Below, piece by piece: positions 54,156-63,401 of a stretch of 64,000 nucleotides of DNA. The DNA is from an uncultured Lachnospiraceae bacterium (lineage in GTDB: Bacteria > Bacillota > Clostridia > Lachnospirales > Lachnospiraceae). Position 1 is the stretch's first letter. Every line of letters starts with the position of its first letter. The stretch is from assembly GCA_947625135.1 (NCBI GenBank), contig CANQNE010000005.1:1-64000 (forward strand), read 5' to 3'. The position numbers were made by a program, and so were the translations under genes. A model generated the notes under the pieces. It was not told where the DNA came from. It worked only from the letters and a program-made list of their open reading frames with translations, and did not search any database.

Positions 54156-55004
54156 ATGATGGAAGAAAAAAGAGATCAAAAACGAAAAAACAAGAGAAGG
54201 CAGATGAAGCGGCTGCTTTCTCTTCTGATGGCGATCATACTGCTTGCGGCAGCTGCCCTTGCCGTGCAGTTGGGAAGCTCCATTTATGAGACGATCAATG
54301 ACAGCGGGCAGTTTTCAAAGATCCGGAAGCAGGTTCGGGAGGACGGCGGCGATCTGGGGGCGCTGGAAACCATAGAGGCCAACAGCAAAAGTTACCCCGG
54401 GAGGATGCTGGAGGCCCTTGCCAATAATGAAGAGCTGCTGCAGTTTGTGGCGGATTATCCTGAGAAGAAGGATACCTATGAGGAGAACATCACGCTGGAA
54501 GCGGACGGAGACAGATCTATTCCCCTGTTGATGCAGTGGGATCCCCGCTGGGGTTATGCCCGCTATGGGGACGGCTGTATCGGCTTGGATGGCTGCGGCC
54601 CCACCTGTCTTTCTATGGTGGCGGCGGGACTGAAGGGAGACGCATCCTGCCATCCAAAATATGTGGCGGATTTTGCCATGCAAAACGGTTATATCAGTGA
54701 TCACGCTTCCACCTCATGGTCTTTGATGACTTCCGGAGCGGAGAGTCTCGGATTGACCGCATGGGAAGTGCCTCTGAGCGAGGAGCGGATGGCGGAGGCG
54801 CTCACAAACGGGAACCCCATTATCTGTACGGTACGTCCCGGTGATTTTACCACTACCGGTCATTTTATCGTGCTGTATGGCTATGAGGACGGCAGATTTT
54901 ATGTGAACGATCCCAACAGCAGAAAGCGCAGCGAACGCACATGGAGCTATGAACAGCTGTCGCCTCAGATCAAAGCCATGTGGGCTTACGCGGCAGCCCA
55001 ATGA
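54156..55004 (+). CDS. Membrane-anchored C39-like cysteine peptidase
   Basis: The 282-residue protein has a basic start and one membrane segment (LLSLLMAIILLAAAALAVQL), then a helical spacer and a Peptidase_C39_2-like domain: IPLLMQWDPRWGYARYG, GCGPTCLSMVAAGL with the catalytic Cys near residue 150, GHFIVLYGYEDGRFYVNDPN with His near 235 and Asp. Outside the cell it could process peptides or act on the wall. AAGGAGG precedes the start. It follows a VanRS-like pair and precedes an amidase, suggesting an envelope-stress regulon. Confidence 0.85.
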   Translation: MMEEKRDQKRKNKRRQMKRLLSLLMAIILLAAAALAVQLGSSIYETINDSGQFSKIRKQVREDGGDLGALETIEANSKSYPGRMLEALANNEELLQFVADYPEKKDTYEENITLEADGDRSIPLLMQWDPRWGYARYGDGCIGLDGCGPTCLSMVAAGLKGDASCHPKYVADFAMQNGYISDHASTSWSLMTSGAESLGLTAWEVPLSEERMAEALTNGNPIICTVRPGDFTTTGHFIVLYGYEDGRFYVNDPNSRKRSERTWSYEQLSPQIKAMWAYAAAQ

Positions 55005-55130
55005 CCGGCTGGTACCAAAGCGGCGTCCACACAGCACCGCGGACGGGCGTCACGGGGCAGCAGACAGGCATATACGGCATACAAAAGAAATCGCGGATGC
55101 TTACGCTTACGAAAGAGGGAACAAAGTACG

Positions 55131-55871
55131 ATGAAGGGAAAGGGAAAAAGGCGGGGCAGAAAAAAAAGGCAGAAGCTCTTGCCGCTGAAGGTGGTTCTGT
55201 TGATCCTGCTCATTGCGGCGCTGGCTGGGATGTTTGTCTATGCGTGGAAACTGAACGAGCCAAAAAAGCCTGCGCAGACCAATCCCCGGATCCCGGAAGG
55301 AGCCTTGGTCTGCATTGACCCGGGGCACGGAGGAGAGGACGGCGGCGCCTCCGGTCCTGACGGACGGCTGGAAAAGGAGGATAATCTGACCCTGGCCCTG
55401 AAGGTACAGGAAGATCTGCAGGAACAGGGCGTATCGGTTCTCATGACCAGAACGGAGGACAAAAGAGTCAGCCTGCAGGGGCGGTGCGATATCGCCAACG
55501 ACGGCGGCGCTGACCTGTTTGTCTCTATACATAGGAACAGCGCGGAGGCAGCCTCCGCAAACGGCATTGAGATCTGGACGGCCACAAGGGGAAAAGGCTT
55601 TCAGATGGCGGAATATATTCTGGCCGGACTGAAGGATGCGGGGATCCAGACGGATCGGGGCATCCAGAGCGGCACAAGCAACGGCAGCCAGTCAGATTAT
55701 TATGTGAATAAGCATACTTCCATGCCCAGTTGTCTGGTGGAGATGGGTTTTGTCACCAATGAGGAGGACAATCGCCTGCTGGACAAAAATATGGACGAAT
55801 ACGCGAAAGCCATTGCCTCAGGGGTGGTGAAAATGCTGGAGGATATGAAAAAAGAGCAGGAAGCGTCATAA
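55131..55871 (+). CDS. N-acetylmuramoyl-L-alanine amidase (Amidase_3)
   Basis: The 246-residue protein has a very basic N-terminus, one membrane segment (VVLLILLIAALAGMFVYAW) and an Amidase_3 domain with zinc ligands His in DPGHGGEDGG, Glu in LEKEDNLTLAL and His in FVSIHRN, and the catalytic Glu in CLVEMGFVTN. It cleaves peptide stems from glycan strands. The 126-base gap from the C39-like gene contains no terminator, so they are probably co-transcribed. Confidence 0.92.
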   Translation: MKGKGKRRGRKKRQKLLPLKVVLLILLIAALAGMFVYAWKLNEPKKPAQTNPRIPEGALVCIDPGHGGEDGGASGPDGRLEKEDNLTLALKVQEDLQEQGVSVLMTRTEDKRVSLQGRCDIANDGGADLFVSIHRNSAEAASANGIEIWTATRGKGFQMAEYILAGLKDAGIQTDRGIQSGTSNGSQSDYYVNKHTSMPSCLVEMGFVTNEEDNRLLDKNMDEYAKAIASGVVKMLEDMKKEQEAS

Positions 55872-55900
55872 CGGGCTGAGAAAATACAGGAGGAAATCAG

Positions 55901-56572
55901 TTGGACAGATTATTGCTTGTGGAAGACGATGGCAGTATTGTAAAAAATCTTACTGCGTTTTTGTGCAGTGAAGGTTTTCTGGTAAAGAGTACGGCGGAGC
56001 AGCAGAAAGCGCTCGCCATGCTGGAGCGGGAGCCCTTTGATCTGGTGCTGCTGGATATTTCCCTAAAAGAGGGAAACGGCTTTTCGCTCTGCAGCGCCAT
56101 TAAGCATGATTACGATATCCCCGTGGTTTTTGTCACCGCCTCTGCGGATGAGTACAGCGTGGTGGCAGGGCTGGATATGGGAGCGGATGATTATATCAGC
56201 AAGCCTTTCCGCCCGAGGGAACTGGCCTCCCGCATCCGGACGGTATTGCGCCGCAGCAGGAAAGGGCGCGGGACGGTGCTGGAGGCGCAGGGTCTTTTGG
56301 TGGATACGGCCAAGGGGACAGTGTCCAAAAACGGCCGGGAGCTGTATTTGTCTGCGCTGGAATACAGGCTGCTGCTCACGTTCTTTAACCACAGAGGCAC
56401 GCTGCTGTCCCGTACCCGGCTTTTGGAGGAGCTTTGGGACATGGCGGGGGAATTTGTGAATGACAATACGCTGACGGTCTACATCAAGCGCCTCAGAGAA
56501 AAGATAGAGGATGATCCTCAGAATCCGCAGATCATCAGGACGGTGCGGGGACTGGGGTACAGGATAGACTGA
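55901..56572 (+). CDS. Response regulator (OmpR family), BceR-like context
   Basis: The 223-residue protein has a receiver (LLLVEDDGSIVKNL, LVLLDISLKEGNG with phospho-Asp near residue 51, VTASADE, GADDYISKPF) and a winged-helix output (YLSALEYRLLLTFFNHRGTLLSRTRLLEELWD, FVNDNTLTVYIKRLREKIE). The start is TTG 55901 with AGGAGGAAA six bases before it. It forms the unit regulator-kinase-ABC ATPase-permease typical of peptide-antibiotic sensing and detoxification modules. Confidence 0.9.
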   Translation: MDRLLLVEDDGSIVKNLTAFLCSEGFLVKSTAEQQKALAMLEREPFDLVLLDISLKEGNGFSLCSAIKHDYDIPVVFVTASADEYSVVAGLDMGADDYISKPFRPRELASRIRTVLRRSRKGRGTVLEAQGLLVDTAKGTVSKNGRELYLSALEYRLLLTFFNHRGTLLSRTRLLEELWDMAGEFVNDNTLTVYIKRLREKIEDDPQNPQIIRTVRGLGYRID

Positions 56573-56593
56573 CAGGAAGAAAAGAGGGAACGT

Positions 56594-57601
56594 ATGCGTT
56601 TTTTTCGTAATCCTGAAGTGAAAAAAAGTATCGCCATATACGGAATTATCACGGCGGCGGCCGCAGCGGGAGGATGGATTTATAATCCTGCGCTGGGCCT
56701 GCTGCTTTTTTTGACCGGACTGGTATATCTGGCGCTTTATATATTGTTTACCTTTTGCCGTTATCAGAGATTGGCGGAAATGGGCAAAAGGATCGACAGC
56801 ATCCTTCACGGGGAAAAGCTCGTGCCGGAGTCAAAATACCGGGAGGGAGAGCTGGCTGTTCTGGAAAATGAACTGAATAAAATGATCATCCGCCTATATG
56901 AACAGAAAGAGTTGCTGGAAAAGGATAAGCTGTATCTGCAGGATTCCATTGCGGACATTTCTCATCAGCTGAAGACGCCGCTGACGGCGATGAATCTGAT
57001 CTTGTCCCTGCTGGAAGATCCGGAGCTGTCAAAGGAACAGCGTTTTGGTTACAGAAAGGAGCTGGAAGGGCATATTTCTCATCTGGACTGGCTGATCTCC
57101 ACATTACTGAAGTTGTCCAGACTGGACGCGGGAACAGCAAATCTGCAGGTGCGGAGGGTGGATGCAGCAAAGCTGATCCGCGTGGTCGTCACACCGCTGG
57201 AAATTCCCATGGAGTTGCGGGGGCTGAGCCTGCGTACAGAAATTGAAGAAGGCGTTTCTTTTGACGGAGATTTGTCATGGACCGCAGAGGCGGTAGCCAA
57301 TATCTTAAAAAACTGTATGGAACATACGCCGCCGGGTGGCGTGATCCATATAGAGGCTTCAGAAAATCCCATCTATACGGAGTTTGTGATCTCGGATAAC
57401 GGTGAGGGGATCAGTGAGGAAGATCTTCCTCATCTGTTTGAGCGGTTTTACCGGGGGAAAAACAGCAGTGACACCAGCGTTGGCATCGGACTTGCGCTCG
57501 CCAGAACGGTGATCACTTCCCAGAGGGGCACCGTGAAGGCGGAAAACAGAAAGGACGGCGGGGCTGCCTTTACCATCCGGTTTTATAAAAGTGTGGTGTA
57601 G
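56594..57601 (+). CDS. Sensor histidine kinase, intramembrane-sensing type
   Basis: The 335-residue protein has two closely spaced membrane helices (IAIYGIITAAAAAGGWIY and LGLLLFLTGLVYLALYILFTF) with almost no outer loop, HisKA (IADISHQLKTPLTAMNLIL, His near residue 123) and HATPase (LKNCMEHTPPGG, SDNGEGISEEDLPHLF, VGIGLALARTVI). Such kinases usually detect stimuli through a partner ABC transporter, here the next two genes. It starts 21 bases after the regulator. Confidence 0.9.
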   Translation: MRFFRNPEVKKSIAIYGIITAAAAAGGWIYNPALGLLLFLTGLVYLALYILFTFCRYQRLAEMGKRIDSILHGEKLVPESKYREGELAVLENELNKMIIRLYEQKELLEKDKLYLQDSIADISHQLKTPLTAMNLILSLLEDPELSKEQRFGYRKELEGHISHLDWLISTLLKLSRLDAGTANLQVRRVDAAKLIRVVVTPLEIPMELRGLSLRTEIEEGVSFDGDLSWTAEAVANILKNCMEHTPPGGVIHIEASENPIYTEFVISDNGEGISEEDLPHLFERFYRGKNSSDTSVGIGLALARTVITSQRGTVKAENRKDGGAAFTIRFYKSVV

Positions 57602-57633
57602 GCAAAGATAAAAATAGGTATGGATCTGTAAAG

Positions 57634-57647
57634 TGACATTTTTGTTA
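57634..57647 (+). promoter_or_regulatory. Possible BceR-type operator before the ABC transporter
   Basis: TGACA-TTTT-TGTTA differs at one base from the BceR-family box TnACA-N4-TGTAA. A TATAAT -10 at 57681-57686 with a poor -35 lies downstream, as expected for an activated promoter of the transporter genes. Confidence 0.5.
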
Positions 57648-57747
57648 TAGGAAAGTCATGGTGCTGTCACCTGTAAACGATATAATCATTCGAGAAGAAA
57701 AGGAAAATGGAGAGAAAACTCTCTGTATTTTCAGAACGGAGGATATG

Positions 57748-58431
57748 ATGGAACTGTTGAAAGTGGAGCATCTCATGAAAATTTACGGAAGAGGGGAAAA
57801 TCAGGTCTACGCCCTGAACGACGTCTCTTTTTCTGTACGGAAAGGAGAATTTATCGCCATCATCGGCCCTTCCGGCTCCGGCAAATCTACGCTGCTGCAT
57901 ATTCTGGGCGGAGTGGATCAACCTACCAGTGGAAAGGTCTATATGAACGGAATGGATGTTTATTCCCAGAACGACACCCAGCTGGCCGTGTTCCGCCGCC
58001 GGGAGGTAGGTCTGATCTATCAGTTTTATAACCTGATTCCGGTGATGAATGTGACGGAAAACATGACGATGCCGGTGCTGATGGACGGCAGAAAGGTCAA
58101 TGAGAAACGGCTTGAGGAGCTTTTGCAGGTGCTGAATCTAAAGGGGAGAGAGGGACATCTGCCCAATCAGCTCTCCGGCGGACAGCAGCAGCGGGTCTCC
58201 ATCGGACGGGCGCTGATGAATGCGCCTTCCGTGGTGCTGGCGGATGAACCGACAGGGAATCTGGACTCCAAAAACAGTCAGGAGATCATCGAGCTTTTGA
58301 AGATGTCCAACCGGAATTATAAGCAGACCCTGATCGTGATTACCCACGATGAAAATATCGCCCTGCAGGCGGATCGGATCATCGCAATAGAGGACGGACA
58401 GATCGCAAGGGACGAGGTGATCCGTCCATGA
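57748..58431 (+). CDS. ABC transporter ATPase (MacB/LolD/BceA type)
   Basis: The 227-residue ATPase has Walker [14 protein letters not shown] near residue 42, the signature [15 protein letters not shown] near 143, Walker [14 protein letters not shown] near 166 and an H-loop His in [12 protein letters not shown] 57748 gives the best spacing from GGAGG. It overlaps the permease by 4 bases. Members of this family power export or removal of antimicrobial peptides and lipoproteins rather than import. Confidence 0.93.
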   Translation: MELLKVEHLMKIYGRGENQVYALNDVSFSVRKGEFIAIIGPSGSGKSTLLHILGGVDQPTSGKVYMNGMDVYSQNDTQLAVFRRREVGLIYQFYNLIPVMNVTENMTMPVLMDGRKVNEKRLEELLQVLNLKGREGHLPNQLSGGQQQRVSIGRALMNAPSVVLADEPTGNLDSKNSQEIIELLKMSNRNYKQTLIVITHDENIALQADRIIAIEDGQIARDEVIRP

Positions 58432-61142
58432 AAAGGAATAAAAACATCTTCTTTTCTTATGCAAAGAAAACCCTGCTGCAGAACAGATCGAGAACGCTGG
58501 TGACGATCATCGGCATTATCCTGTCTGTTTCTATGGTTACGGCTGTAACAACCCTTGTCTCCAGCCTGCAGCGCTATCTGTATCAGGTTTCGGTAGCGGA
58601 GGAAGGAGACTGGCATGGGGCGGTGTATCATCAGCCAAAAGAAAAATGGTCGTTTCTGGATGAGGACGATCAGGTGGAAAGTTATGTGACTGCTGAAAAC
58701 ATCGGTTACGGGATACTGGAGGGTTGTGAAAACCCCGACAAACCCTACCTGTTTATCAGCGGCGTGACGCCGGCTTTTGTGAAAAAAATGCCGGTGGAGA
58801 TCACTTCCGGCAGGATGCCCACAAGGGAAGGCGAACTGCTGATCCCGGATCATGTACGCAGCAACGGGGGCGTATATCTGGAGCTTGGGGATCAGCTGAC
58901 GCTGGAAGTGGGCTGCAGGATATCGGGAGGATCGGTAATCTGGCAGGATACCCCTTATCAGAGTGAGGAAGATGGCGGTGAGACGCTGGCGCCGGAAGGA
59001 ACGGCAGTTTACACGGTAGTCGGATTTTATGAGCGTCCCTCCTTTGAAGCCAGAACGGCGCCGGGCTATACGGCATTGACCGTGGCCGACGGCAGCAGGG
59101 ACAATTATAATGTATATTTCAAAATGAATGATCCGAAAACTATCTATTCTTTTCTGGAGCAGGAGTTTTCCGATGAGTATGAGGAAGAAACGGCGGTTAT
59201 CAACACAGAGGTGCTGCTCAGCATGGGAGTATCGGGCAGACAATCCTTTAACCGGGTTCTCACCAATCTGAGCATCATTCTGATCGGTATTATTATGATC
59301 GGTTCTATTTCGCTGATCTACAATGCCTTCTCTATTTCCGTGAGCGAACGCACGCGGCAGTTTGGACTCATTGGCTCCATTGGCGCCACCAGAAAGCAGA
59401 TGATATCCTGTGTGTTGTATGAAGCGCTGCTCCTGAGCGCAGTGGGGATCCCGCTGGGAATTTTGGCGGGCACAGGCGGTATCTGGCTGACACTGAAACT
59501 TGTGGGAGGAATGTTGGATCGGGTGATCTACAGCAGCGGCATTTCCTTTTCTCTGTATGTCACGTGGTGGGCGCTGCTTGCGGCGGCGGGAGTGGGGCTT
59601 GTCACAGTGCTGGTGTCCGCGTGGCTTCCTGCCAGACGGGCAATGAAGATTTCACCCATTGACGCCATTCGCCAGACAAGCGATATCAGGATCAAGGCAA
59701 GGAAGGTAAAAACTTCCAGACTGATTTATCGCCTTTTCGGTTTTGAGGGAATGGTTGCTGTCAAAAATCTGAAGCGAAGCAGGAAAAAATACCGGATTAC
59801 AGTGTTTTCCCTGTTTATCAGTATTGTGCTGTTTGTAGCCGCCAGCAGCTTTTGCGCATATTTAAAATATAGCGCCGACACTGTAGCGGATACGTCCGGG
59901 ATCGATCTGATCTGTGAATGTTATGATGAAAACGAAGAGGAGCAGGAGGCGTTCCTGCCTGTGCTGGACGATCTGACAGCCCGCTTTGCGCAGATTCCTC
60001 AGGTGGAAAAGCAGACTTGGAATGTTGATACTTATGAGGAAGTGCTGCTGGATGAACAGGGGTTGTCCCGCTCCTACAGGGAAAATGGGACAAAGCTGTA
60101 CGGGAAAGGCTGGCTGGAAAAGAACCGGCGCGGCGATGAGATAAGGCTCTATGCCCGGATCTATTATATCAATGATCAGGACTACCGGACTTATCTGAAG
60201 GAAAACGGACTGGACGAGGAACGGTATCTGAACAGCGAAGATCCCACGGCGCTGATCTACCCTCATGTGGTGCTCTATAACGGGGAAGAGGGGAAGTATT
60301 ACCCCGTATCGATCCTGGATAAGCAGGTTTCCCGGTTGGAGATCCTGCGGCAGAAGGAAATAGAGGGAATGTCATGTATGAGGAACGATGTAGATGAAAA
60401 TCTGGGACAGGTTTATATCTATACGGATGAAGAGGGAAATGAAGTTAGATATCCTGCGGAGGAAGTGGAGGAGCGGATCCAGATCAATGCCGGGGAATAT
60501 GTGGACGCACTGCCTTTTGGAATCCGGGAAAGGGGAAACGATCGTTTGATCTGTCTTTTGCCATACAGCGCAAAGCCCCGGATCGACAGTCTGCCCATGC
60601 CGGTCACCTTTTATTTTCAGGCGTCCCAGCACAGGCCGGCCTCGGAAAAAATTGAAGAGATTCTGAAGGAAAAGCAGCTGGGCACAGAGGTGTATGATTT
60701 GGCGGAAAGCCGGGAAAGCGAGGAAGGGCTTTTGATCATCATCAATGTATTTTCTTACGGATTTATCATCCTGATTTCTCTGATCACCGCCGCGAATGTG
60801 TTCAACACGATTTCTACCAACATCAATCTGCGGCGACGGGAATTTGCCATGCTCAGATCCATGGGTATGTCCCAGAAAGGATTTTACAGGATGATGCGGT
60901 TTGAATGTCTTTTTTACGGACTGAAGGGGCTTTTGTACGGACTGCCTGCGGCAATTCTGGTTACCTTCCTCATCTACCTCAGCGTCAATGAAGGTATTGC
61001 CGGCGGCTTCTTTGTACCATGGTACAGCGTGTGTATTGTGGTAGTCAGCGTATTTCTGGTGGTATTTTCCACCATGCTGTATGCCACAGGCAAGGTGAAG
61101 AAAGAAAATACGGTGGACGCATTGAAGAATGAGAATTATTGA
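58428..61142 (+). CDS. Large FtsX-domain ABC permease
   Basis: The 904-residue membrane protein has an N-terminal helix (LVTIIGIILSVSMVTAVTTLVS) and a first outer domain of about 230 residues. FtsX helices follow near 280-400 (IILIGIIMIGSISLIYNAFSIS), then another single helix near 470 (FSLFISIVLFVAASSFCAYL), a second outer domain of about 270 residues and three final helices. This duplicated one-plus-three arrangement resembles MacB/LolE-like exporters more than the ten-helix BceB, so the substrate may differ from bacitracin-type peptides. It is the last gene of the module. Confidence 0.88.
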   Translation: MKRNKNIFFSYAKKTLLQNRSRTLVTIIGIILSVSMVTAVTTLVSSLQRYLYQVSVAEEGDWHGAVYHQPKEKWSFLDEDDQVESYVTAENIGYGILEGCENPDKPYLFISGVTPAFVKKMPVEITSGRMPTREGELLIPDHVRSNGGVYLELGDQLTLEVGCRISGGSVIWQDTPYQSEEDGGETLAPEGTAVYTVVGFYERPSFEARTAPGYTALTVADGSRDNYNVYFKMNDPKTIYSFLEQEFSDEYEEETAVINTEVLLSMGVSGRQSFNRVLTNLSIILIGIIMIGSISLIYNAFSISVSERTRQFGLIGSIGATRKQMISCVLYEALLLSAVGIPLGILAGTGGIWLTLKLVGGMLDRVIYSSGISFSLYVTWWALLAAAGVGLVTVLVSAWLPARRAMKISPIDAIRQTSDIRIKARKVKTSRLIYRLFGFEGMVAVKNLKRSRKKYRITVFSLFISIVLFVAASSFCAYLKYSADTVADTSGIDLICECYDENEEEQEAFLPVLDDLTARFAQIPQVEKQTWNVDTYEEVLLDEQGLSRSYRENGTKLYGKGWLEKNRRGDEIRLYARIYYINDQDYRTYLKENGLDEERYLNSEDPTALIYPHVVLYNGEEGKYYPVSILDKQVSRLEILRQKEIEGMSCMRNDVDENLGQVYIYTDEEGNEVRYPAEEVEERIQINAGEYVDALPFGIRERGNDRLICLLPYSAKPRIDSLPMPVTFYFQASQHRPASEKIEEILKEKQLGTEVYDLAESRESEEGLLIIINVFSYGFIILISLITAANVFNTISTNINLRRREFAMLRSMGMSQKGFYRMMRFECLFYGLKGLLYGLPAAILVTFLIYLSVNEGIAGGFFVPWYSVCIVVVSVFLVVFSTMLYATGKVKKENTVDALKNENY

Positions 61143-61236
61143 AAGAAAAAGACCATCTTTAAAAAGGCAGGAAGGATTCAGGCAGCGGCGGGCAACGAAA
61201 GGCAGCGCAGGCTTTCATGGCTGCATTTTTTCAGGG

Positions 61237-61270
61237 AGACAGGGCGTAGTTCTTTACGCTCTGTCTTTTA
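61237..61270 (+). terminator. Terminator after the ABC operon
   Basis: AGACAGGGCGTA pairs with TACGCTCTGTCT (one G-U pair) across a short loop and is followed by TTTT. It lies about 95 bases after the permease stop. Confidence 0.75.
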
Positions 61271-61589
61271 AATTTGGGGAAACAGTGATGAGCTTTTTTA
61301 GTCTGTAGAGGTTGCTGCCGGCCCTTTCTAATTCCGGTTTCCAAAACGAATTCTGAGTAATTGCACATATTTCTGACTCCTTCCTGTAATTCTCTGGTCA
61401 TGGAGATCCCTGCCGCGAAGGCAAATAAAAAATGATCCCCTGTGTGTCATAAGAAAACAGCCGCCAAAAAAGGAAGGCTGCTTTCCTTATTTCATGGAAT
61501 CATCTTTTGTAGAGTAACGTATTTATATGTATTTGACAAGTGTACAATACCCGACAGGAAAATGCGAGGACGTTTGCCGGATTTTGTGT
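61271..61589. other. Intergenic stretch without a recognised gene
   Basis: I see no convincing coding frame here. There is a short AAGGAAG/CTTTCCTT hairpin near 61468-61486 and an isolated TTGACA near 61534 without a matching -10. Confidence 0.5.
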
Positions 61590-61595
61590 TATAAT
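61590..61595 (+). promoter_or_regulatory. Extended -10 promoter before tag
   Basis: TGTTATAAT (TG-n-TATAAT, hexamer at 61590-61595) is an extended -10 element without a clear -35. It would transcribe the small ORF at 61636 and tag. Confidence 0.5.
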
Positions 61596-61635
61596 CTGTT
61601 TAAATACGGAAACGAATCAGGTCGAGGGAATTTGC

Positions 61636-61737
61636 ATGGACATTCGGAATGAGAGCAGTGCACTTGCCATGGATTTTGAGACCTGCCAGAAAGCGCTTTT
61701 GGCAATGGAAAATGAAATCTGTCGGTATCGTATTTGA
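61636..61737 (+). CDS. Possible 33-residue leader peptide or small protein
   Basis: ATG 61636 follows GAGGGA by six bases and is preceded by an extended -10 promoter. The product starts MDIRNESSALAMDFE and has two Cys. It ends 19 bases before tag. It could be a small protein, a leader, or chance. There is no family match to offer. Confidence 0.3.
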   Translation: MDIRNESSALAMDFETCQKALLAMENEICRYRI

Positions 61738-61756
61738 TTTATAAGGAGGGGAAAAC

Positions 61757-62386
61757 ATGGGACATTGTGCGTGGGCATTTGCAAAGGAAGCCGACCGGCT
61801 TTATCACGATCATGAATGGGGTGTACCGGTACATCACGATGACCGCCAGATGTTTGAACATCTGACGCTGGAATGTCTGCAGTGCGGGCTGAGCTGGGGA
61901 CTGATGCTGAAGAAGCGGGAGATCTTCCGGCAATGCTTTGAAAACTTTGATTATGATAAGATCGCAGATTATGGAGAGGCCGATGTACAGCGGATTCTGC
62001 ATACGGAAGGGATGCTGAAGTCAGAGCGCAAGGTTCGCGCAGTCATCAACAATGCCCGATGTTACCGGAAGGTTCGGGAAGAATTTGGCAGCTTCTGCGA
62101 TTATCTTTGGGCATACACAGACGGAAAGACGGTTCTGTACGACGGCCACGCTGACGGCGCGATACCGGTCAGCAACGGTTTTTCCCAACGGATCAGTAAA
62201 GATCTGAAAAAACGGGGCTTCAAATTTATCGGAGCGGTTACGATCTATTCACATTTACAGGCCTGCGGGATTATCAACGACCATGCGGGGGACTGTCTCT
62301 GCTACCAGAGGATCAACGAGGCATATCCGACGGTAAAGATGAAACCGGATCAGGAGGTTGGACAGGCCGGTACAAGTTCGCAATGA
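61757..62386 (+). CDS. tag: DNA-3-methyladenine glycosylase I
   Basis: The 209-residue protein has the Tag zinc-site residues: Cys 4, the His in YHDHEWGVP near residue 19, and His and Cys in NDHAGDCLCY near 175-180, plus LECLQCGLSW near 36. It removes 3-methyladenine from alkylated DNA. The N-terminus differs from the common RCxW form (MGHCAWAF), but the Cys is kept. AGGAGGGG is five bases before the start. The stop overlaps the next start by 4 bases. Confidence 0.92.
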   Translation: MGHCAWAFAKEADRLYHDHEWGVPVHHDDRQMFEHLTLECLQCGLSWGLMLKKREIFRQCFENFDYDKIADYGEADVQRILHTEGMLKSERKVRAVINNARCYRKVREEFGSFCDYLWAYTDGKTVLYDGHADGAIPVSNGFSQRISKDLKKRGFKFIGAVTIYSHLQACGIINDHAGDCLCYQRINEAYPTVKMKPDQEVGQAGTSSQ

Positions 62387-63249
62387 ATATCGAAGAAGCA
62401 TACAGGCTTGCCCCAACGGGAACTATATGCGCCCGGATATCGGCAATACAGGGCTGTATTCAGGCAGCTTTTCAAAACAGCGGAATACATGAGGATACAT
62501 ATATGAAATCTTACAGAGAACAACTATTTGCTTATATAAAGAAAAAATATAAGGCTTCTCCGGAATATTTATGGCGGCGCTATCCCGGCTATGCGGTCTT
62601 TCGGCATGGGGATAATCAAAAGTGGTTTGCGCTTGTCATGGATGTGCCGGGGAATAAGTTGGGGTTGGAAACGGAAGAAATGTTGGATATTCTGAACGTG
62701 AAAATTTCGGATCCGTTTCTTGCGGATATCTTGGTGCAGCAGGAAGGCTTTTTTACGGGCTATCATATCAGAAAAGGAAACTGGCTCTCCATCTCCCTGT
62801 ATGGCGCGGTGGAATTTGATGAAATCTGCAGATGGCTGGAGGAAAGCTATCTGGCGACGGCGTCCGCAAAAACAAAGCAGGCGCACAGGCCTGCAAAGGA
62901 TTGGATCATTCCGGCCAATCCGAAGTATTATGACGTCGAAGCGGCTTTTTCCAAAGAGAATGAGATCGACTGGAAACAGGGACGGGGTATCAAAGCGGGG
63001 GACACCGTGTTCATATATATGGGCGCTCCGGTGTCGGCGATCCTTTATAAATGCAGGGTGACGAATGTGGATATTACTTATCGTTTCGATAACGGAGAGC
63101 TGCATATATCAAGCCTGATGAAGATAAAATTGCTGAAACGCTATCAACCGGATCAATTTACCTTTGAGACGCTGAAAGAAAAGTATGGGATCCATGCAGT
63201 GAGAGGGCCGAGAGGGATTCCGGAAAGCTTAAGTGAAGCATTGAAATGA
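62383..63249 (+). CDS. MmcQ/YjbR-like protein with EVE/PUA-like C-terminal domain
   Basis: From residue 41 (MKSYREQLFAYIKKKYKAS) a YjbR/MmcQ-type domain is visible: WRRYPGYAVFRHGDNQKWFALVMDVP, LLVQ-like packing and HIRKGNWLSISL, to about residue 155. The rest (IIPANPKYYDVEAAF, GDTVFIYMGAPVSAILYKCRV) looks like an EVE/PUA-like domain that in other proteins reads modified bases. ATG 62383 overlaps the tag stop (ATGA). ATG 62503 would start exactly at the YjbR domain, and the first 40 residues look unlike it. Coupling with tag suggests a nucleic-acid-related role. Confidence 0.75.
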   Translation: MNIEEAYRLAPTGTICARISAIQGCIQAAFQNSGIHEDTYMKSYREQLFAYIKKKYKASPEYLWRRYPGYAVFRHGDNQKWFALVMDVPGNKLGLETEEMLDILNVKISDPFLADILVQQEGFFTGYHIRKGNWLSISLYGAVEFDEICRWLEESYLATASAKTKQAHRPAKDWIIPANPKYYDVEAAFSKENEIDWKQGRGIKAGDTVFIYMGAPVSAILYKCRVTNVDITYRFDNGELHISSLMKIKLLKRYQPDQFTFETLKEKYGIHAVRGPRGIPESLSEALK

Positions 63250-63277
63250 TCGTATTTTATTTTGGATGATGACATGG

Positions 63278-63401
63278 TATAATAGCGAGGAAAGCGCCGG
63301 TGACGCTTGCGTTGACCGGCATTTGACGAGCAGCGGCATCGAGACGCCAGTCGAGACCGTGTGCCTCTCTTTCTATGATATACAGTCTGGAGGTGAGAAA
63401 T
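63278..63401 (+). promoter_or_regulatory. Promoter and structured leader of the AlbA_2 gene
   Basis: A TATAAT (63278-63283) with a weak -35 is followed by a leader of about 115 bases. Near 63296-63322 GCCGGT and ACCGGC enclose an inner ACGC/GCGT pairing, forming a stable hairpin. A second GC-rich segment lies near 63335-63370. GGAGGTGAG before the start ends the leader. The leader may be regulatory; it matches no riboswitch I know. Confidence 0.45.

Noticed and set aside
52263..55871. A vancomycin-resistance gene cluster
   Set aside because: VanRS-like regulators are present, but there is no dehydrogenase, D-Ala-D-Lac/Ser ligase, VanX or VanY. The downstream genes are a C39-like peptidase and an amidase.
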